Assembly: GCA_964522015.1 (NCBI GenBank)
Contig: CAZFST010000008.1
Location: forward strand, 62,001-126,000
Origin: QQWI01 sp964522015
GTDB lineage: Bacteria > Bacillota > Clostridia > Peptostreptococcales > Acidaminobacteraceae
Direction of reading: 5' to 3'
Length of the DNA: 64,000 nucleotides
The first letter of the stretch is position 1; every line of letters begins with the position of its first letter. Below the pieces are notes generated by a model, which saw only the letters and a list, made by a program, of their open reading frames with translations, had not been told where the DNA came from and ran no database searches. This document shows positions 1-7,780 of the stretch, one piece after another. The translations under genes and the position numbers were made by a program.

Positions 1-1
1 A

Positions 2-718
2 CCAACTGTATCCATTGAAAGTATTTCCGACGGCAAGATTTACGATATAAATGATTTAGTTAAGGCAGATGCCAATGGCTGTGAAGACTGTAGCGCCTGC
101 TGCCACGGTGTTGGGGAGTTTGTGGTCCTAAACCCCTTTGACGTCTTTGAAATTTGCCACCATTTAAACATCACCTTCGACCAGCTTTTGGTCAACAAGC
201 TGACTCTCCATACCGACGCAAAAATCACCCTGCCCCATCTGAGAATGCTGGGAGACCAGGACCGTTGTGCCTTTTTAGACACAAAAAATCGGTGCGAAAT
301 CCATACGCACCGACCAGATATTTGCCGACTTTTTCCCCTAGGCCGTTTTTACGAAGGGGATGATTTTAAGTATTTTTTACAAGTGGACGCCTGCACAAAG
401 CCAAAGCTTAACAAGGTCAAGGTCAAAAAGTGGCTGGGAATCAATCATTATAGCGACAATAAGCGGTTTATTTTATCATGGAATCAAGTGGTGAAGGCCC
501 TAGAATTTAGATTGAAGTTTATTAGGGATCCCGAGGAGCTGGCAGCCCTTAACACCTATTTACTGGACACTTTTTATCGCCTACCAGTGACCGAGTTACT
601 AAAAGAGCAAGACAGCTCTGCTGAAACCCCGCAGGAAACAACCGATGGGACCCTTAGCTTTTATGAGGCCTTCTATAAAGTCCTTCCAACAGCAAAAAAC
701 AGACTTGGCATTATTTAA
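2..718 (+). CDS. YkgJ-family cysteine-cluster protein (5' end cut by window edge)
   Basis: The reading frame is open from base 2, so the true start lies outside the window; a GTG at 122 is internal, because the family motif precedes it. That motif is visible as GCEDCSACCHG, the CxxCxxCC signature of the YkgJ / zinc- or iron-chelating family (PF03692), followed further on by DRCAFLD and HTHRPDICRLFP, which supply more Cys/His ligands. About 239 residues are present. The family is soluble and presumed to bind a metal or Fe-S cluster; its biochemical role is not established and I do not assign one. The C-terminal third has no recognisable motif. A perfect 28-bp-arm hairpin with a T-run follows the stop and should terminate the transcript. 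Confidence 0.85.
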   Translation, partial: PTVSIESISDGKIYDINDLVKADANGCEDCSACCHGVGEFVVLNPFDVFEICHHLNITFDQLLVNKLTLHTDAKITLPHLRMLGDQDRCAFLDTKNRCEIHTHRPDICRLFPLGRFYEGDDFKYFLQVDACTKPKLNKVKVKKWLGINHYSDNKRFILSWNQVVKALEFRLKFIRDPEELAALNTYLLDTFYRLPVTELLKEQDSSAETPQETTDGTLSFYEAFYKVLPTAKNRLGII

Positions 719-721
719 AGT

Positions 722-795
722 GACTCAGGGGGACGTGCACCGTGAGGCACTTTTAAATAATGCCTCACGGTGCACGTCCCCCTGAGTCGTTTTTT
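722..795 (+). terminator. Perfect 28-bp inverted repeat with T-run (repeat copy R1)
   Basis: Left arm 722-749 and right arm 761-788 are exact reverse complements with an 11-nt loop; the right arm is followed by T790-T795, so it can act as a rho-independent terminator for the Cys-cluster gene. The arm carries the core CAGGGGGACGTGCACCGTG, which recurs in two other intergenic spots (2085-2171, 5885-5947), so this is also a member of a dispersed palindromic repeat family. The T-run overlaps the stop codon of the converging acetyltransferase gene. Confidence 0.8.
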
Positions 796-2065
796 AGAAC
801 CGCGTTAAGCAAATCGGCGCTTCCATATCAAACTGCTGGTCCAGCAACTTAAGCAGTTTAAGGGTTTTAAACCCATCGCTTTCACAAGACCCACCACTCA
901 TCACATTTCCTTCGCAAAGCCCCTGGGAAACTTTGATTAGCCCTAGTTGGTAAGCTTCTCTTAAGCTAATACAACCCATTAAAAAGCTTGAAAATGTGGT
1001 GTTTTCAAGGACGATTTCCACCCTATCACCCAGGTGCCCATTGAGGGTGACCAACTCTGTTTTTCCCGTGAACCCATGGGCGATTTGGAAGTCGACTCTC
1101 ATGGTGACCTGTTGACTAAAATGATCCAGTAACCCTTGGTAATCCAGAGCTTGCCACATTAGACCTAGCCCTTGGTCGGCGAGTTTATGGCTGATTAAGG
1201 GAAGGACCTGGGGTTCACTTGCAAAAGTGATGTCGCTTAGCAGTTGATACAGGTGGCTTTGGTAGGTGTGCCACTGGATGTAATCCACTTGGTCGGCTTG
1301 ACCGTTTAAAAAATTACAAATGACTTTTAGGCTTTCGGGGGTTGTTGTGATCATTTCACCTATCACTAGCTTTTGCTTTAAAAAATGCCGTAGGTCTAGA
1401 GCCTTTTGCTCAAAGAACAAGTAGCCAGTCACCTGGTTTCCTTCAAGGACTTCAATCAATTTCAGCTGCTTTTGGCGCTTGAGTTTGTTGAGATCATTGG
1501 GTGTTCTGGCTTTCATGCCATGGGTTTGCTGAAAGTAAGTGTCATAACAGTCGGAGATGTGGGTTAAATCTTCTAGGTCGCCCCAACGCAAGGTGGCTGT
1601 GGTTTCAGACTTTTTGAAATGGGCCGGTGGGATATGATAAACGCTTATTGGGCGGCCATAGCCAAAGCCAAAAGCCTTGTAGAATGCAGCGTTGAAGGGA
1701 TATAAGGAACATACTTTGACGTCGTTAAGTTTTGCGTTTTCTAACCAGTGGTTTAAGAGGGTCTTTGCGATGCCTCTTTTTTTATGTAATAAATCCACTG
1801 CCACAGTGCCAATGCCACTGGCTTTGACCAATTCCCCATGGAAATTCAGGGTGAAATCGTAGCTAATAAACCCTGCCACCAATTGATTTTCTTGGTAGAC
1901 GCCCAGAAGGGTGCTGCCTTCACAGGTCAACAGGGAAGTGTAACTGGCAATCATCTGCTCCCGTTCTTCCGGTGTTCCAGAATAGGCGCCGGCATATGCC
2001 CTTTGTTGAATTTTGGCGAATTCCTCAAAATCAGCCTCTAAAATTGGTTTAATCTGAAATGCCAT
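794..2065 (-). CDS. Eis-like GNAT N-acetyltransferase with C-terminal SCP2-type domain
   Basis: 423 residues from the ATG at 2065, chosen because GGAGG lies just upstream; an in-frame extension to 2113 reads through the R2 repeat and has no RBS. The N-terminal GNAT domain (about 1-140) has the acetyl-CoA loop region KKRGIAKTLL and the segment YPFNAAFYKAFGFGYG typical of the Eis family; a second GNAT-like fold and a C-terminal sterol-carrier (SCP2) domain follow. The protein ends in Phe (LTRF), matching the C-terminal Phe carboxylate that serves as general base in Eis enzymes. Family members acetylate amines, including aminoglycosides and peptides; the substrate here cannot be told. The gene is bracketed by two copies of the GGGGGACG palindrome. 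Confidence 0.85.
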   Translation of the reverse strand: MAFQIKPILEADFEEFAKIQQRAYAGAYSGTPEEREQMIASYTSLLTCEGSTLLGVYQENQLVAGFISYDFTLNFHGELVKASGIGTVAVDLLHKKRGIAKTLLNHWLENAKLNDVKVCSLYPFNAAFYKAFGFGYGRPISVYHIPPAHFKKSETTATLRWGDLEDLTHISDCYDTYFQQTHGMKARTPNDLNKLKRQKQLKLIEVLEGNQVTGYLFFEQKALDLRHFLKQKLVIGEMITTTPESLKVICNFLNGQADQVDYIQWHTYQSHLYQLLSDITFASEPQVLPLISHKLADQGLGLMWQALDYQGLLDHFSQQVTMRVDFQIAHGFTGKTELVTLNGHLGDRVEIVLENTTFSSFLMGCISLREAYQLGLIKVSQGLCEGNVMSGGSCESDGFKTLKLLKLLDQQFDMEAPICLTRF

Positions 2066-2084
2066 GTTGAACCTCCTTTTTTCT

Positions 2085-2171
2085 GACTCAGGGGAACGTG
2101 CACCGTAAGGCACTCAATAAAATTGACTCGCAGCACACGTCCCAATCAGTCACTTCACGTCCCCCTGAGTC
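2085..2171. repeat. Imperfect palindromic repeat in the 5' leader of the Eis-like gene (copy R2)
   Basis: Arm 2085-2100 (GACTCAGGGGAACGTG) pairs with 2156-2171 (CACGTCCCCCTGAGTC) with one mismatch. Between the arms lie further degraded copies of the same words (CACGTCCCAATCAGTC type). It looks like a nested or decayed version of R1 and sits between the promoter region and RBS of the Eis-like gene. Confidence 0.7.
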
Positions 2172-2173
2172 GC

Positions 2174-2202
2174 TTGCAATAACCGCCAAACAGTTGTAAA
2201 CT
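2174..2202 (+). promoter_or_regulatory. Candidate sigma-A promoter of the rhodanese-GGDEF pair
   Basis: TTGCAA (2174-2179) and TAAACT (2197-2202) are separated by 17 bp. The start codon of the lipoprotein gene is 42 bp downstream and has AAAGGAG ahead of it. Assignment by inspection only. Confidence 0.45.
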
Positions 2203-2243
2203 TAGAATAACAGAAATACTCAGAAAATTAAAGGAGCTGACCT

Positions 2244-2735
2244 ATGAAATCAATGCCGCTACTGATACTGGCTTTAGTCACCACCTTGACTTTTACCGCT
2301 TGCAGCAGCAAGGTGTCAGAAACCTCAAAGACTGATGTGCCAACCACTGTAGCCGAACAAGCTGCGACCACTGTCGCTTCCGAAACAGCAACCACTGTAG
2401 AGACCCCCGCTGAAACGCAAACCGGGGTTTACCAAAAGATAACCGCTGAAGAAGCTAAAGCAAAAATGGACAGTGGGGATGCCTTTATTTTAGTGGATGT
2501 TCGGACCGAAGATGAGTTTAACGCAGAGCACATTGAAGGGGCCTTATTGATTCCAAACGAAACGATTTTAAGCGAACAGCCCACGCTTTTACCAGATAAA
2601 AATGCCACCATACTGATCTATTGTCGCAGTGGCAACAGAAGTCAGCAGGCGGCAGACAAGTTGATTCAGATGGGCTACACCCAAGTATTTGATTTTGGTG
2701 GCATCATCGATTGGCCCTACGATACCGTGAAATAA
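2244..2735 (+). CDS. Rhodanese-domain lipoprotein
   Basis: 163 residues. The N-terminus is a lipoprotein signal peptide with lipobox FTAC (Cys20), so the mature protein should be anchored on the outer face of the membrane. A Thr/Ala/Glu-rich linker (about 22-60) leads to a single rhodanese domain (about 65-160) with the active-site loop CRSGNRS, Cys included, and the closing GGIIDW motif. Rhodanese domains carry a persulfide on that Cys; the physiological sulfur donor or acceptor is not shown by context. AAAGGAG precedes the ATG. The GGDEF gene begins 15 bp after the stop, so the two are probably co-transcribed. Confidence 0.9.
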   Translation: MKSMPLLILALVTTLTFTACSSKVSETSKTDVPTTVAEQAATTVASETATTVETPAETQTGVYQKITAEEAKAKMDSGDAFILVDVRTEDEFNAEHIEGALLIPNETILSEQPTLLPDKNATILIYCRSGNRSQQAADKLIQMGYTQVFDFGGIIDWPYDTVK

Positions 2736-2750
2736 AGGATGTGATGTCAC

Positions 2751-3752
2751 GTGATATTTTTCGACAATTATCAAAGAACAGCTGAAGGTCTCAAGGATCA
2801 AGTGCTGGAAGAAAACAGGCAACTTAAACGTATGCTTTCGGAATCTCAACAGAGTTTTGAGCTTCTTAAGTTTGTCCATTTTAACAAAGATATCAATTTA
2901 GAGACTCTCAACGACATCATTGTGGGGTGCACTGGTTGCCTTTACTCCATGATATTTTATAGTGATCAAATCATTTCAAATCTCGATCAAACTCATCCTC
3001 TATACAAACAGGTACTGGCCAATAAGCACGATTTATCGGATGATTCCCAGCTGACAATTTCTGATAATCTAGTACCGGATTATGTGGTTGTAAAATTCAC
3101 CGTGACCTTGTCTCAAATGATCTCTGACCAATTTAATCTCAAGTATATTCTTCTACTCTATCCGTCAAAATTTGTGACACCAGATGTGATTGAATCTGTA
3201 AAGTCCTTTATGATCGTCTACGAGGTCTTGATCAATATCGTGTTGACCAGAGAAAAGATGATTGACTTAATTGAAACAGATCCATTAACTAAGCTACTTA
3301 ATAGAAGACTTTGGAGCACCAACCTGGAACGTATTGCCAGCGATAACGAACCCTTTTTTATCATCTTCTGCGATTTAGATTATTTCAAAGACCTTAACGA
3401 CACCCGTGGTCATTTAAAGGGTGATGAAGTCCTTAAACTCACTGGGGCTTGGCTTAAAAGTACCTTTCGTGGGGATGATAAAGTCTTTCGTTTAGGTGGC
3501 GATGAATTTGCCATTATTGGTAAAGTGAATCCAGTTGAAGTCAAGGGGCTTATACGAAAGTTCAACCGACTCAATTCAACCTACACAGCATCCATTAAAT
3601 CTTTTTTTGACATAGATCTCACCATGTCAATTGGCGTCCTGATTAGCCAGCATGTTACAAACTCCGAAAAAATCTACCTCAAAGTAGATAAGCTCCTCTA
3701 CACCTCAAAAGAAAAAGGTAAAAACACCATCACCATCCAAAGTGACTTATAG
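2751..3752 (+). CDS. Diguanylate cyclase (GGDEF domain), cytoplasmic
   Basis: 333 residues from a GTG with AAAGGA about 10 nt upstream. There are no membrane segments. Residues 1-35 look coiled-coil (GLKDQVLEENRQLKRMLSE), then a GAF-like or otherwise unassigned sensory part to about 165, then a GGDEF domain. The catalytic motif GGDEF is intact at 249-253 (RLGGDEFAII), with DLDYFKDLND upstream. The inhibitory I-site RxxD is present as RGDD at 240-243, exactly five residues before GGDEF, so product feedback inhibition by c-di-GMP is expected. It is probably co-transcribed with the rhodanese lipoprotein. Its stop codon directly abuts the stop of the converging dus gene. Confidence 0.9.
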   Translation: MIFFDNYQRTAEGLKDQVLEENRQLKRMLSESQQSFELLKFVHFNKDINLETLNDIIVGCTGCLYSMIFYSDQIISNLDQTHPLYKQVLANKHDLSDDSQLTISDNLVPDYVVVKFTVTLSQMISDQFNLKYILLLYPSKFVTPDVIESVKSFMIVYEVLINIVLTREKMIDLIETDPLTKLLNRRLWSTNLERIASDNEPFFIIFCDLDYFKDLNDTRGHLKGDEVLKLTGAWLKSTFRGDDKVFRLGGDEFAIIGKVNPVEVKGLIRKFNRLNSTYTASIKSFFDIDLTMSIGVLISQHVTNSEKIYLKVDKLLYTSKEKGKNTITIQSDL

Positions 3753-4712
3753 TCACCCCTTAGCATAACCAAAATCATCTAAAATACTCTGTTCCTCAAA
3801 TAGTTTGGCCACTGCCCTCTCATACTCTAGGGTAGTTTCCGATTTCATAATCCCTTTGCTGTATGTTTTTTGGTCTGTGAAACCTTGAATCAAGTAAAAC
3901 CAGAGTTCTTTCATCTTAAAAAGGGCTTTTCTTTCCTCGGACATGGTATCAAGGTAACCCTGGTAAATTTGGTGGTGGAAATTTTTAAGGGCTATCAGAT
4001 TCAGTGGCTCCTTGGTTTTAATGGTCTGAACAAGGGCGGGATTAGCCAACAATCCTCTTCCAAGCATCACAGACTGCACAGTTGGAAACATGGCGGTAAA
4101 GTCCATATAGTCCTTTACGGTGAAAATATCCCCGTTGTAGCACACTGGATTTTTACTGAGGGCTAGGGCATCTTTAAACACTTCTAAGTTGGGTTTGTTC
4201 TGATAGATGTCGGTTTGTACCCTTGGGTGGATGGTCAGTTCTTTGATGGGATATTGATTAAAGATTTTTATCAGCTCATACATTTCTGCGTGTTCGTATT
4301 TCCCTACCCTTGTCTTTACTGAAATCTTGGTCACCGGGTTGGTAAAGATTTCATCCAAGAACCGGTGAAGTTCTTCTCGGAGCACCAGAAAACCCGATCC
4401 CCTATTTTTAGATACCACCCTTGTAGAGGGACACCCCAAATTTAAATTAATCTCATCATATCCAAATTGGTGAATTTTTTTTGCCGTATGGTTAAAATCC
4501 TTGGCATGGTTGGTGAGAATTTGTGGGATAATCACCCCTCCCTGATTATTTTGAGGGAGAATCTCGGCCAGGTCTTTAGTGGTAAAACCCGGATTTTGGT
4601 CTGCCACAATAAAGGGCGCAAAGTATTTGTCCATGTGGTTGAAGTGGGTTTGGTGCCCGATTCGGTAAATATAGCTGCCAACGCTTTCCATTGGCGCGAA
4701 GTAAAATTTCAT
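3753..4712 (-). CDS. dus: tRNA-dihydrouridine synthase
   Basis: 319 residues from the ATG at 4712, preceded by AGGAG at 8 nt; the in-frame extension to 4784 has no RBS. It is a TIM-barrel flavoenzyme: MKFYFAPMESVG at the N-terminus (FMN-binding PM motif), NLGCPSTRVVSKNRGSGF with the catalytic Cys in NLGCPS, KTRVG, and the phosphate-binding segment GRGLLANPAL. Dus enzymes reduce specific uridines in tRNA D-loops using NADPH. The sequence is divergent from DusB-type enzymes (PMES rather than PMxGV), so the target uridine is not assigned. Confidence 0.88.
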   Translation of the reverse strand: MKFYFAPMESVGSYIYRIGHQTHFNHMDKYFAPFIVADQNPGFTTKDLAEILPQNNQGGVIIPQILTNHAKDFNHTAKKIHQFGYDEINLNLGCPSTRVVSKNRGSGFLVLREELHRFLDEIFTNPVTKISVKTRVGKYEHAEMYELIKIFNQYPIKELTIHPRVQTDIYQNKPNLEVFKDALALSKNPVCYNGDIFTVKDYMDFTAMFPTVQSVMLGRGLLANPALVQTIKTKEPLNLIALKNFHHQIYQGYLDTMSEERKALFKMKELWFYLIQGFTDQKTYSKGIMKSETTLEYERAVAKLFEEQSILDDFGYAKG

Positions 4713-4749
4713 TTTTGGGCTCCTGTGTTTAATCTGTTTGCTTTTATGT

Positions 4750-4778
4750 ATTGTATTTGATATTATAGCCTTTGACAA
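4750..4778 (-). promoter_or_regulatory. Candidate sigma-A promoter of dus
   Basis: Read on the minus strand: TTGTCA (4778-4773), a 17-bp spacer, TACAAT (4755-4750). The expected start of transcription is about 30 nt before the dus ATG at 4712. Confidence 0.5.
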
Positions 4779-4842
4779 CTGCAAATTCGTGATTTAATGC
4801 TGAGAAGCAACGATTTATAAATGGTAAGAAAGTGGGACAATA

Positions 4843-5895
4843 ATGGCTAATTCAGAACAAGGGCAACACAAGCGTCGTGTGCGCTATCAAGGCACCCACC
4901 CAAAAGCGTTTAAAGAAAAATACAAGGAGCATCAGCCCGATAAATACGGGGATGCTATTGAAAGAGTGATTTCAAAGGGCAACACACCTGCCGGCATGCA
5001 TATTTCCATTTGCGTCAAAGAAATTTTGGATTTTTTGCAGATTCAACCGGGTCAGACTGGGATGGACGCCACCCTGGGTTACGGGGGGCACACCCTGGAA
5101 ATGATGAAGAAGCTTGAACAAAAGGGCCAGATGCATGCAACAGATGTGGATCCTATTGAGATTGTGCGCACCACCGAGCGCTTAGCAAAACTTGGGTTTG
5201 GGCCCGAGATTTTCACCCCCCACCAAATGAGTTTTTCTGAAATTGATCAAGTGGTTTTAAAATCAGGTTTGCTTAACTTTGTCTTGGCCGATCTAGGGGT
5301 CTCTTCTATGCAAATTGATAACCCGGAACGGGGGTTCTCGTATAAACGTGAAGGTCCTTTGGACCTGAGACTGAATCCTAATAAGGGACAATCGGCAGCT
5401 GAGATGTTAAAAACCGTCACTCGGGATGAACTTGAGGGCATGCTGATTGAAAATGCCGATGAGCCCCATGCTGGGGTGATTGCAAAGGCTGTGATTGCCG
5501 AACTTAAAAAGGGCAATAAGATTGAGACCACCACGGATTTGAAGCTGGTGATTCAAGGGGCCCTGCAAGTGAAGCCCATCAAGGCCACCGATGAAGAAGT
5601 TAAGAAGTCTTGTCAGCGGTGTTTTCAGGCCCTTCGCATTGATGTAAACAACGAGTTTGAGGTGCTTTACGAGTTTTTGGAAAAGCTACCGGATGCCCTA
5701 GCACCTGGGGGGCGAGTGGCGATTCTTTCTTTTCACTCAGGCGAAGACCGCCTGGTGAAAAAATCTTTTCAGCGGCTACAGCGCTTGGGTGTTTACAGCC
5801 AAGTCTCTGCTGAACCCATTAGGCCATCAGCTGAGGAATGCCAAGTTAACAGTCGTGCGCGGTCCACTAAGATGCGCTGGGCAATCAAAGCATAA
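4843..5895 (+). CDS. RsmH/MraW-like 16S rRNA (cytosine-N4)-methyltransferase, variant outside the dcw cluster
   Basis: 350 residues against about 310 for usual RsmH. A basic N-terminal extension of about 55 residues (KRRVRYQGTHPKAFKEKYKE) precedes the family start motif, here GMHISICVKEIL instead of the usual HxxVLLxE. The SAM-binding motif DATLGYGGHT, the segment LADLGVSSMQID, RGFSYKREGPLDLR and ILSFHSGEDRLVKK are all present, so the methyltransferase looks active. Canonical rsmH is the first gene of the division/cell-wall cluster beside mraZ and ftsL; none of those genes is here. The gene could be a paralogue with its own target or the only RsmH in the genome. The RBS is weak (AGTGGGA). Confidence 0.82.
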   Translation: MANSEQGQHKRRVRYQGTHPKAFKEKYKEHQPDKYGDAIERVISKGNTPAGMHISICVKEILDFLQIQPGQTGMDATLGYGGHTLEMMKKLEQKGQMHATDVDPIEIVRTTERLAKLGFGPEIFTPHQMSFSEIDQVVLKSGLLNFVLADLGVSSMQIDNPERGFSYKREGPLDLRLNPNKGQSAAEMLKTVTRDELEGMLIENADEPHAGVIAKAVIAELKKGNKIETTTDLKLVIQGALQVKPIKATDEEVKKSCQRCFQALRIDVNNEFEVLYEFLEKLPDALAPGGRVAILSFHSGEDRLVKKSFQRLQRLGVYSQVSAEPIRPSAEECQVNSRARSTKMRWAIKA

Positions 5896-5947
5896 AATGA
5901 GACAGGGGGACGTGGTGCGCGTCCCCCTGTCTCATTTTATGCTTTGA
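5885..5947. repeat. Perfect 28-bp-arm palindrome joining two converging genes (copy R3)
   Basis: Arms 5885-5912 and 5920-5947 are exact reverse complements with a 7-nt loop. The arms contain the last codons and stop of the RsmH-like gene on one side and the last codons and stop of the chemoreceptor on the other, so both proteins end in Lys-Ala encoded by the same bases. The inner part GACAGGGGGACG matches repeats R1 and R2. It may act as a bidirectional terminator, although the T-tracts are short (TTTT). Confidence 0.85.
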
Positions 5948-7637
5948 AACGTGAAGTAATTTGTGCTAAGTCAGTCGACATGTTTTTTAGTTCTGTTGTA
6001 TTTGCGCTTATTTCCTGGAAAACACCTGCTATTTGCGTAATTTCTTCGGCAATTTGGTCTGATGCCTTTGCACTCATGGTTGAATCCTGATCAATTTTTA
6101 CAAATGCCTCGCTTAACAGATGAGCCGTTTGTGTTTGTTCTGTTGCTGCACTATAAATCTTATGCAGTTGACTTGCAACCTGGTCTATTTCTTCAAGAAT
6201 CACTGAGAACTGATCACTGGCACCGTTGGCTATAATGACACTTTCTTGTACTTGTTCAAGTTCCGCATTAATCGTATCTTGGGCAATTTTGGTTTTACCA
6301 TTAATGTCAACAATCAGCACATTGATCTCATCCGCTGAAACCTTGGACTCCTCTGCTAACTTTCTAATTTCTTCAGCAACTACAGCAAATCCTTTACCGG
6401 TTTCTCCAGCCCTGGCTGATTCGATGGCGGCATTGAGGGCCAGTAGATTTGTTTGCGTGGCAATGGTCGTAATGGTTTGTGCCATGCGTTGAACTTCACC
6501 GGTTGATTTTGCTAGGGCTTCAATCACATCTCGCATTGATATGGATGCTTCTTTGACGCTTTCAACGCTCTTTACCGCACGGTGAATTCGCCCACCACCA
6601 TCGTGGGCCGCCTCTAAAACCACCCGGATGGAAGCTTCTGCCATTTTCGTGTTCTCTAAAACCACATCTAAACCATCTGCTAAGGTCGCCATCATATCCT
6701 TTGATGTATTCATACTTTGAGCCGTGCTCAAAATCCGTCGGGATACTTCTGTGGATTTAATAACGATGTCCATTACCAAGTCGGAAGACCCAGTAATTGC
6801 AGAGTCCACAACACTAGCCGCGCCATCAACACCTATGGAGCTCTGTTTGACTTGAATCACGATTCCCCGGATATTACCCAGAAACTTATTGAACCGCAAA
6901 GACATGTGACCGAATTCCGTTTTTTGCGCTATCTCAATAATCTGCGTTAAATCCCCATCCCCATCGGATATGGCATGTAAGCGGTCGCTGAAAACTTTTA
7001 CTTGTTTTGTTATTGCACTTCCAATAATCCAGACTAGAAATACAGCGATGGCGATGGCTAGGCTCATCAGTGAAACTGTGACCACCAACATATTTTGAAC
7101 CTCTTGATTAATGGAGGCAGCGGCTTCATCTGTGGTTTGCCCATATTTTTCAATCATTGTCTCTAGGGTTTGGGTTAATGCTGCTGCAAAAGGATCGAAT
7201 TCAAGCATAATTTCATTGCCCGCATCAGTTCCTTCTTCAATATAGGCTTTGGCCATTTGCTGCCCCATGGCATAATAGGCGTCAAGTTCCGTGAGTAGCT
7301 CTTTGAATCCTATGGGATCAATCCCCTGGGCCACAAAATCCTCAGCAATTGTTCGGGCGATTTGGTAATGCCCCTGGGCCTCAGTAAAACCATCGTCATA
7401 TCCTGGCTTTGCCTTAGTTGCTGAGATATCTGTTAACCACTGCTGAATTTGGATAACATGGTAACGCAAATCATGTATGGTCATGGTATTGGGTAGTAAG
7501 GTATTATGTAGATACTGAGTATTGTTTTTCATGCCATTGAGCTGAACAAAAGCCATGGTGCCAATCACTAATTGAATTGTAATGATCAATACCATCAAAA
7601 TCCTCAGTTGTGTCCGAATTTTAACCTTCTTAAACAT
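5937..7637 (-). CDS. Methyl-accepting chemotaxis protein (4HB-type sensor)
   Basis: 566 residues. TM1 is about 11-32, an all-helical extracellular region of about 150 residues follows, and TM2 is about 183-208. A HAMP region (about 209-260) and a long coiled-coil signalling domain come next. The signalling tip (about 395-430) reads TNLLALNAAIESARAGETG then GFAVVAEEIRKLAEES, the conserved CheA/CheW-binding hairpin. The extracellular size and helicity fit a four-helix-bundle sensor; the ligand is unknown. The ATG at 7637 follows AAGGGGGGGTCTT. It is the only chemotaxis gene in its immediate neighbourhood. The 3' end lies inside palindrome R3. Confidence 0.93.
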   Translation of the reverse strand: MFKKVKIRTQLRILMVLIITIQLVIGTMAFVQLNGMKNNTQYLHNTLLPNTMTIHDLRYHVIQIQQWLTDISATKAKPGYDDGFTEAQGHYQIARTIAEDFVAQGIDPIGFKELLTELDAYYAMGQQMAKAYIEEGTDAGNEIMLEFDPFAAALTQTLETMIEKYGQTTDEAAASINQEVQNMLVVTVSLMSLAIAIAVFLVWIIGSAITKQVKVFSDRLHAISDGDGDLTQIIEIAQKTEFGHMSLRFNKFLGNIRGIVIQVKQSSIGVDGAASVVDSAITGSSDLVMDIVIKSTEVSRRILSTAQSMNTSKDMMATLADGLDVVLENTKMAEASIRVVLEAAHDGGGRIHRAVKSVESVKEASISMRDVIEALAKSTGEVQRMAQTITTIATQTNLLALNAAIESARAGETGKGFAVVAEEIRKLAEESKVSADEINVLIVDINGKTKIAQDTINAELEQVQESVIIANGASDQFSVILEEIDQVASQLHKIYSAATEQTQTAHLLSEAFVKIDQDSTMSAKASDQIAEEITQIAGVFQEISANTTELKNMSTDLAQITSRFKA

Positions 7638-7752
7638 AAGACCCCCCTTGTGTACAGTTTGACTTTCTCACTGATACCCAAAGGGGTTCTTTTATAACCG
7701 TAAAAAGCTATTGTTTATGGCTACTTTTCTTTCTCGAAGTTTTCTAGCCACG

Positions 7753-7780
7753 GTCAGGCGTTTAAAGTACGACGCCTGAC
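7753..7780. repeat. Hairpin overlapping the 3' end of the first fic gene
   Basis: GTCAGGCGT (7753-7761) and ACGCCTGAC (7772-7780) are exact reverse complements with a 10-nt loop. The TAA stop of the fic gene lies in the loop, and one arm encodes its last residues. There is no T-run on either side, so a terminator role is doubtful; it may only stabilise the 3' end. Confidence 0.55.

Noticed and set aside
2066..2113. Upstream start for the Eis-like gene
   Set aside because: It would read through repeat R2 and lacks an RBS; the ATG at 2065 has GGAGG at the right distance.
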